Source: Gammaproteobacteria bacterium
GTDB lineage: Bacteria; Pseudomonadota; Gammaproteobacteria; Pseudomonadales; Pseudohongiellaceae
DNA length: 62,312 bases
Assembly (NCBI GenBank): GCA_002723195.1
Contig: PBNR01000075.1
Location: 1 to 62,312, forward strand
Direction: 5' to 3'
This document shows, piece after piece, positions 58,583 to 62,312 of this stretch. The position numbers were made by a program, and so were the translations under genes. Positions within the stretch are counted from its first letter, which is position 1. Each line of letters begins with the position of its first letter. The notes under the pieces were generated by a model. That model did no database searches, had not been told where the DNA came from, and saw nothing but the letters and a program-made list of their open reading frames with translations.

Positions 58583-59300
58583 AACATATGCGGATTTACC
58601 TAAGGTTAATCCCGGAGAAATCCTAGTTTCGCCTATTGTGGATGATTGTTTAGAGTTTCCTCCTGTTATTAATGAAACAACTTGGCCAGATTGGTTTAGA
58701 GATCCCCGAATAGCAGAACCCGGAACGATTGCCAGTTGTAAAGGAATACAAGATTTATTAAGTACAGGTATTACTTTTCATTTGTGGTGTGATTATGAAT
58801 TTTATTGGGATGCACCAAAACAAAGTTTTAGTGCTAGGGCAAGCGATCCGAGATTTTCTGCTGAAAGTTTTCCTTATTCAAATACGGTTGGATGTCCGAT
58901 TGCAAATGCTCGTAAGATGAGGGAATCTAGTTGGCCGAAACTGGTGAATCCTTGGTGTGTAAAAACGGCAAAAGGTTACTCTTCACTTTTAATACCCACT
59001 CTTTATGACGCAGATCCTAAATATCATGCTTTGCCGGGGATTGTTCACACGGATTACTACCACGCTGTTAATGCGGTTTTACAAATTAATACCGATGAAG
59101 AATTTATCATTAAAGCCGGAACACCTTTATTTCAGTTAATTCCATTTAAACGTAAAGATAACATTTCTAAAATGACAGTTGTTCCTCATGAAGCCGCTGT
59201 AAAAATGCGGGCACGAGGCGTGGCATATGGGAATATTAACCCATTCAGCAGGAGAGGTCTTTATAGGAAACATCAGCGCAAGGCTGACGCTGATTCTTAA
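58548..59300 (+). CDS. DUF6065-like protein, last gene of enzyme cassette
   Basis: ATG 58548 has GAGG just upstream and is preferred over 58539; 250 residues overlapping the halogenase end by 35 bases. The pattern PWCVKTAKGYSSLLIP, ALPGIVHTDYYHAVNAVLQ and IKAGTPLFQLIPFKR is like DUF6065 proteins, which often sit beside halogenase or oxygenase genes in bacteria and phages; this match is from memory. Cupin-like beta structure is likely. It may bind the substrate or product of the cassette. Confidence 0.7.
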   Translation: MLKRLKDSHLIRTYADLPKVNPGEILVSPIVDDCLEFPPVINETTWPDWFRDPRIAEPGTIASCKGIQDLLSTGITFHLWCDYEFYWDAPKQSFSARASDPRFSAESFPYSNTVGCPIANARKMRESSWPKLVNPWCVKTAKGYSSLLIPTLYDADPKYHALPGIVHTDYYHAVNAVLQINTDEEFIIKAGTPLFQLIPFKRKDNISKMTVVPHEAAVKMRARGVAYGNINPFSRRGLYRKHQRKADADS

Positions 59301-59321
59301 AAGATCGACTAATATCTCTGC

Positions 59322-59582
59322 ATGGCAGACGAAACCCCAGATATCGGCAAGCAAATAGTTGATGTAGAAGCAGCCGACAAATTTGGAGAGGATTTACCCG
59401 TAGTTGTCAAAGACTATGTGGTCGTTGCTGAAATCATGACAGATGAAGGTAGTAGTTTGTTGGTTTCTACTGGGGCAACTACGACTCCGTGGGCTGTTTA
59501 TGGGCTTTTACAGTATGGTGAACGGTTTTTTGAAGATCAGTTCTATAACCCCAACTTTAACCCAGATATAGGCAATGAATGA
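59322..59582 (+). CDS. hypothetical protein, 86 aa
   Basis: An acidic N-terminus (MADETPDIGKQIVDVEAADK), then a hydrophobic beta part (DLPVVVKDYVVVAEIMTDEGSSLLVSTG) and an aromatic tail (YGERFFEDQFYNPNFNPDIGNE). No signal or membrane segment is clear. It follows the cassette by 21 bases and precedes an attenuator-like sequence. Perhaps a small tail or fibre accessory protein. Confidence 0.65.
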   Translation: MADETPDIGKQIVDVEAADKFGEDLPVVVKDYVVVAEIMTDEGSSLLVSTGATTTPWAVYGLLQYGERFFEDQFYNPNFNPDIGNE

Positions 59583-59604
59583 TATAGACTGTTTTTTGAA
59601 GAGG

Positions 59605-59629
59605 TCTGCCAAGGCAGAGGGCAGATTTT
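59605..59629 (+). terminator. weak terminator or attenuator-like hairpin
   Basis: TCTGCC (59605-59610) can pair with either of two copies of GGCAGA (59613-59618 or 59620-59625). The second pairing gives a 6-bp stem followed directly by TTTT, the first does not. Partial termination between the enzyme cassette and downstream tail genes is possible. Confidence 0.5.
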
Positions 59630-59655
59630 CTAAACTATCTTTAATGAGGTAAATA

Positions 59656-60003
59656 ATGCCCGCTGGTGTATACAATTTTAACTGTGAACAAGGTTCAACC
59701 TTTGAAAGAGTCATTGAAGTAACTAATAATGATGACACCATTAAAAACCTTGATGGTGTAACTGCAAGAATGCAAGTTAGAACTTCAGTAGATGCATCAT
59801 CTGCTTTAGTTGAATTTACTACTGAAAATGGACGCATCACTATTAACGGTGAATTAGGGACTATAACTTTATCTTTATCAGCCTCAGATACTGCTGGCTT
59901 AACACAAGGTGGAGTATATGATTTAGAATTAGTAGATGCTTCAAGCAATGTAGAACGTCTTATAGAGGGCAATTTTAATCTAGAACAGAATGTGACAGTT
60001 TAA
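59656..60003 (+). CDS. tail protein with Ig-like BppU-type fold, 115 aa
   Basis: A 115-residue beta-sandwich: YNFNCEQGSTFERVIEVTNN, ARMQVRTSVDASSALVEFTT, TITLSLSASDTAGLTQGGVY, YDLELVDASSNVERLIEGN. This pattern is seen in BppU N-terminal-like and similar tail/baseplate attachment proteins. It overlaps the next gene by one base. Probably an adaptor that carries distal fibres. Confidence 0.7.
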   Translation: MPAGVYNFNCEQGSTFERVIEVTNNDDTIKNLDGVTARMQVRTSVDASSALVEFTTENGRITINGELGTITLSLSASDTAGLTQGGVYDLELVDASSNVERLIEGNFNLEQNVTV

Positions 60004-60461
60004 TGGCGGTTTATAACGTAACAACAGAAGAAATTAGAAACATCGTTACTACAACCGCGGCTGACCCAAATAAGGTCTATGTCAAGGTAATGTCAACAGT
60101 TGGCAGTTCTAGCGCCATTTTGTTGGATGGAACCACGGCACCTACTAGTGCGACTGGGGCAAATGGAAATTGGTATATTCATCGTGTCGCATCCTCTGGC
60201 GAAGCACGTTTATATGGACCAAAAGACTCTGGTACATGGTCTGCTGATTACATAACGATTACTGGATCTAACCGACATGTGCATACACAAGGCTCTGCGG
60301 CTACGACTTGGACGGTTACACACACATTAGGAGGCAGACCTTCTGTAACAGTTGTAGATTCTACCGGCACAGTGGTGGTAGGTGATGTACAATATGACTC
60401 GGATACGCAGGTTACAATTACGTTTTCTGCGGCATTTTCAGGATCGGCTTATTTGACGTAG
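60003..60461 (+). CDS. tail/fibre protein, 152 aa
   Basis: The C-terminal 65 residues (HVHTQGSAATTWTVTHTLGG, RPSVTVVDSTGTVVVGDVQY, QVTITFSAAFSGSAYLT) form a beta module common at phage fibre ends; a related module ends the next protein (TSYTITHGLGTRDVTVQVYD). The N-terminal half has NWYIHRVASSGEARLYG. It is probably a short fibre or fibre-tip protein. Confidence 0.75.
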   Translation: MAVYNVTTEEIRNIVTTTAADPNKVYVKVMSTVGSSSAILLDGTTAPTSATGANGNWYIHRVASSGEARLYGPKDSGTWSADYITITGSNRHVHTQGSAATTWTVTHTLGGRPSVTVVDSTGTVVVGDVQYDSDTQVTITFSAAFSGSAYLT

Positions 60462-60474
60462 TTCCGAGGTACAT

Positions 60475-62025
60475 ATGGCGCAGAAGTTTGTCACTAATTT
60501 AAATATCAACCAGAACGAACTTCAGAACGCCAAATTTCAGTTTTCTGCTGGAGATCCGGGTTCTGGTGAGTTCGAGGGTCGATTAATTTATGACACCACG
60601 AACAATATAATCAAGTATTACAACAGTAGTGCTTGGAAACAAGTTGTCACTGATGTCACTTCTAATACAACTGCTTTAACAGTTACGGCTGGTACGGCAG
60701 GAAGTCCTCAATTAACGATTGCGGAAGCAAATGGTTCTACTGCTGGAATTATGTCAGCAGCCCATTACACGCTTGTAAATAATGCTACGGAAGCGGACAC
60801 TGCTTCTACAATTATGAAGCGTGATGCTAGTGGACACGTAAATGTAACAAAGGTAACAGGTTTAGCAGAACCGACTAATTCTAGTGATGCGGCAACAAAA
60901 GGCTATGTAGACGCTCGTGCCGCTGGATTAGATCCAAAAGAATCAGTTGTTGCGGCTTCGACAGCAAATGTGACTTTAGCAAGCGCTGTTGAAAATGGTG
61001 ACACTTTAGATGGTGTAACACTTTCTACAGGCGACAGGATCTTACTTAAAGATCAATCAACAGGTTCTCAAAATGGTGTTTACACGGTTAATGCTTCTGG
61101 TGCGCCAACTCGTGCTACGGATTTCGACACAGGCACAGAGGCAACTGCTGGATGTTTCTTCTTCGTGGAGCAAGGTACTGCAAATGCAAATCGTGGTTAC
61201 GTTTTACAGTCAAAGTCGGGTGGCGGTTCTTACACAATAGATACTGACACTCTTGTCTTTTCGCAATTCTCAGGCGCAGGGCAAATAGATGCTGGTGCTG
61301 GTTTAACAAAGAGCGGCGATGTATTAAATGTTGGCGCAGGCGATGGAATCACAGTTAACGCAAATGATGTTGCTTTAGCAAGTAGTACAGCAGGTGACGG
61401 AATTACTTTCACTTCTGGTGTTCTTTCAATTTCTACAAGTGCGGCTGGTGACGGTCTAGGAATAGCAAGCGGTGTTCTTTCCGTCAATATTGCGTCTGCT
61501 GGAGGTTTAGAAACCTCTGGAGACAATGTTCAAATCAAAATAAATACTGGTGTCGCTGGTCTGGAAACAGACAGTAGCGGTTTGGCTCTCAAATCAGATA
61601 TAGCAGGCACAGGTATTAGTTTCACCGCAGGTATTTTAAGCGCCGATGCATCAAACCTTGCGGCAAGCGGTTCAGGTGGTGTAACAGGAACCCTTCCAGT
61701 AGGAAGCGGTGGTACAGGTGCAACAACTGCCGCTGATGCAAGAGCAAATGGTTATCTTGCGGCTGGTGATTCTTCTGGAGGAACGAGAACCACAAGTAAT
61801 CCATTAATAAGTCGTACAGTTGCACAAAATGTAGGAGATGCTTCTGCTACCTCTTACACAATTACTCACGGTTTAGGTACTCGTGATGTAACAGTTCAGG
61901 TTTATGACAGTTCAAGTTATGACACGATTATTTGTGACGTAGTTCGGACGGATACCCACTCTGCAACGATCTCGTTCTCCACGGCTCCTGCAAGTAATGC
62001 ATACCGAGTAGTGGTAACAGGTTAG
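60475..62025 (+). CDS. long tail fibre protein, 516 aa
   Basis: Residues 1-60 are an N-terminal attachment block (LNINQNELQNAKFQFSAGDP, GRLIYDTTNNIIKYYNSSAW). Residues 140-265 contain DRILLKDQSTGSQNGVYTVN and PTRATDFDTGTEAT, the unit also present in the gpJ-like wedge. Residues 265-420 are shaft-like Gly/Ala/Ser repeats (AGDGITVNANDVALASSTAG, AGDGLGIASGVLSV). The end (TSYTITHGLGTRDVTVQVYD) matches the module of the preceding protein. It is probably the main trimeric receptor fibre. Confidence 0.85.
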   Translation: MAQKFVTNLNINQNELQNAKFQFSAGDPGSGEFEGRLIYDTTNNIIKYYNSSAWKQVVTDVTSNTTALTVTAGTAGSPQLTIAEANGSTAGIMSAAHYTLVNNATEADTASTIMKRDASGHVNVTKVTGLAEPTNSSDAATKGYVDARAAGLDPKESVVAASTANVTLASAVENGDTLDGVTLSTGDRILLKDQSTGSQNGVYTVNASGAPTRATDFDTGTEATAGCFFFVEQGTANANRGYVLQSKSGGGSYTIDTDTLVFSQFSGAGQIDAGAGLTKSGDVLNVGAGDGITVNANDVALASSTAGDGITFTSGVLSISTSAAGDGLGIASGVLSVNIASAGGLETSGDNVQIKINTGVAGLETDSSGLALKSDIAGTGISFTAGILSADASNLAASGSGGVTGTLPVGSGGTGATTAADARANGYLAAGDSSGGTRTTSNPLISRTVAQNVGDASATSYTITHGLGTRDVTVQVYDSSSYDTIICDVVRTDTHSATISFSTAPASNAYRVVVTG

Positions 62026-62035
62026 GGGTGAGGTA

Positions 62036-62312
62036 ATGGCACAGAAATTCAAAACCCCAATCAACATAGAAGAACTTGCCGCTACGTCTACTGAGGCGTT
62101 TACGGTCAAATTAGATGCAGAGAGTACAGAACGAATCATCATTACTGCTGACGGAAAGATGACTTGGGGTAGTGGAGCCGCAACAGGCGATACAACTCTT
62201 TATCGTTCTGCGGCGAACACTTTGAAAACAGATGACACTTTTGAAGCAAGTGCAGGTGTTGTAACAATGGCTGATGCCGATACACCTACTGCATCTCTTT
62301 CAGATGGTGCTC
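62036..62312 (+). CDS. fibre protein, N-terminal part, cut by window end
   Basis: ATG at 62036 with GAGG upstream; the frame is open to the last base, giving 92 residues. The sequence (MAQKFKTPINIEELAATSTE, ERIIITADGKMTWGSGAATGD, LYRSAANTLKTDDTFEASAG) is typical of the shaft of long tail fibres with repeating GDTTLYRSAANTLKTDD units. The rest lies beyond the window. Confidence 0.8.
   Translation, partial: MAQKFKTPINIEELAATSTEAFTVKLDAESTERIIITADGKMTWGSGAATGDTTLYRSAANTLKTDDTFEASAGVVTMADADTPTASLSDGA

Noticed and set aside
1-62312. CRISPR arrays, insertion sequences, integrase or attachment sites
   Set aside because: No regularly spaced repeats, transposase, integrase or duplicated att-like sequence was seen; the window gives no evidence for lysogeny beyond one small HTH gene.

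Overview
The window is a 62 kb piece of a tailed double-stranded DNA phage (Caudoviricetes) with a contractile tail. It shows a sheath, tube, long tape measure, gp25, gpV, gpD, gpJ and gpI type baseplate proteins, an HK97-type capsid, a portal-MuF fusion and a large terminase. Both ends are cut: a CDS runs in at base 1 and a fibre gene runs off at 62312. The DNA looks moderately AT-rich by eye. Several structural families (the VQEGTIWERP module, the GC-GAH repeat, the PepSY/Cys structural protein, a monomeric B12-dependent ribonucleotide reductase) resemble those of actinobacteriophages and aquatic metagenomic phages. An aquatic actinobacterial host is therefore my inference, not something the sequence proves.

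Layout. (1) 1-670: two forward genes of unknown role, then a strong hairpin. (2) 814-7501, mostly reverse: the recombination module, with a SAP/Rho_N-like protein, SSB, a ParB-like protein, an HNH protein, a glycosyltransferase, a Cas4/RecB-like nuclease, a Rad52-like annealing protein and small genes, read from one promoter near 7540-7566. (3) 7505-8271: a small forward gene with terminator, then about 450 bases of probably non-coding DNA with a palindrome and hairpins. (4) 8272-9576, reverse: large terminase. (5) 9631-29821, forward: small membrane protein, portal-MuF fusion, prohead protease, acidic PepSY-bearing structural protein, two giant proteins (1670 and 2101 residues) each followed by a small overlapping gene, another structural protein and the major capsid protein. 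(6) 29869-34279: an accessory island bounded by a terminator, with a consensus promoter, a class II ribonucleotide reductase, small zinc-ribbon and membrane proteins and a 51-residue helix-turn-helix protein, mostly reverse. (7) 34327-55305, forward: connector, completion proteins, sheath, tube, frameshifted tail chaperone, tape measure, baseplate, endolysin and fibres. (8) 55306-59300: a five-gene enzyme cassette inside the fibre operon: an unknown protein, two prolyl-hydroxylase-like Fe(II)/2-oxoglutarate oxygenases, a flavin-dependent halogenase-like protein and a DUF6065-like protein. (9) 59322-62312: more fibre and tail proteins.

Two parts stand out. The first is the pair of giant capsid-module proteins. 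They share an acidic DxDNDG module but end in different enzyme-like domains, one with kinase-like HxDRHxxN and IDNG motifs and one GNAT-like. Together with their small downstream partners they look like candidate virion-carried effectors. The second is the halogenase/oxygenase cassette, which is translationally coupled to glycine-rich adhesin genes. Regulation visible in the sequence includes one perfect sigma70-type promoter, recurring TTGCTT and TTGCAG promoter-like elements, two good terminators, a probably leaderless regulator gene and a canonical -1 frameshift site (AAACCCT).
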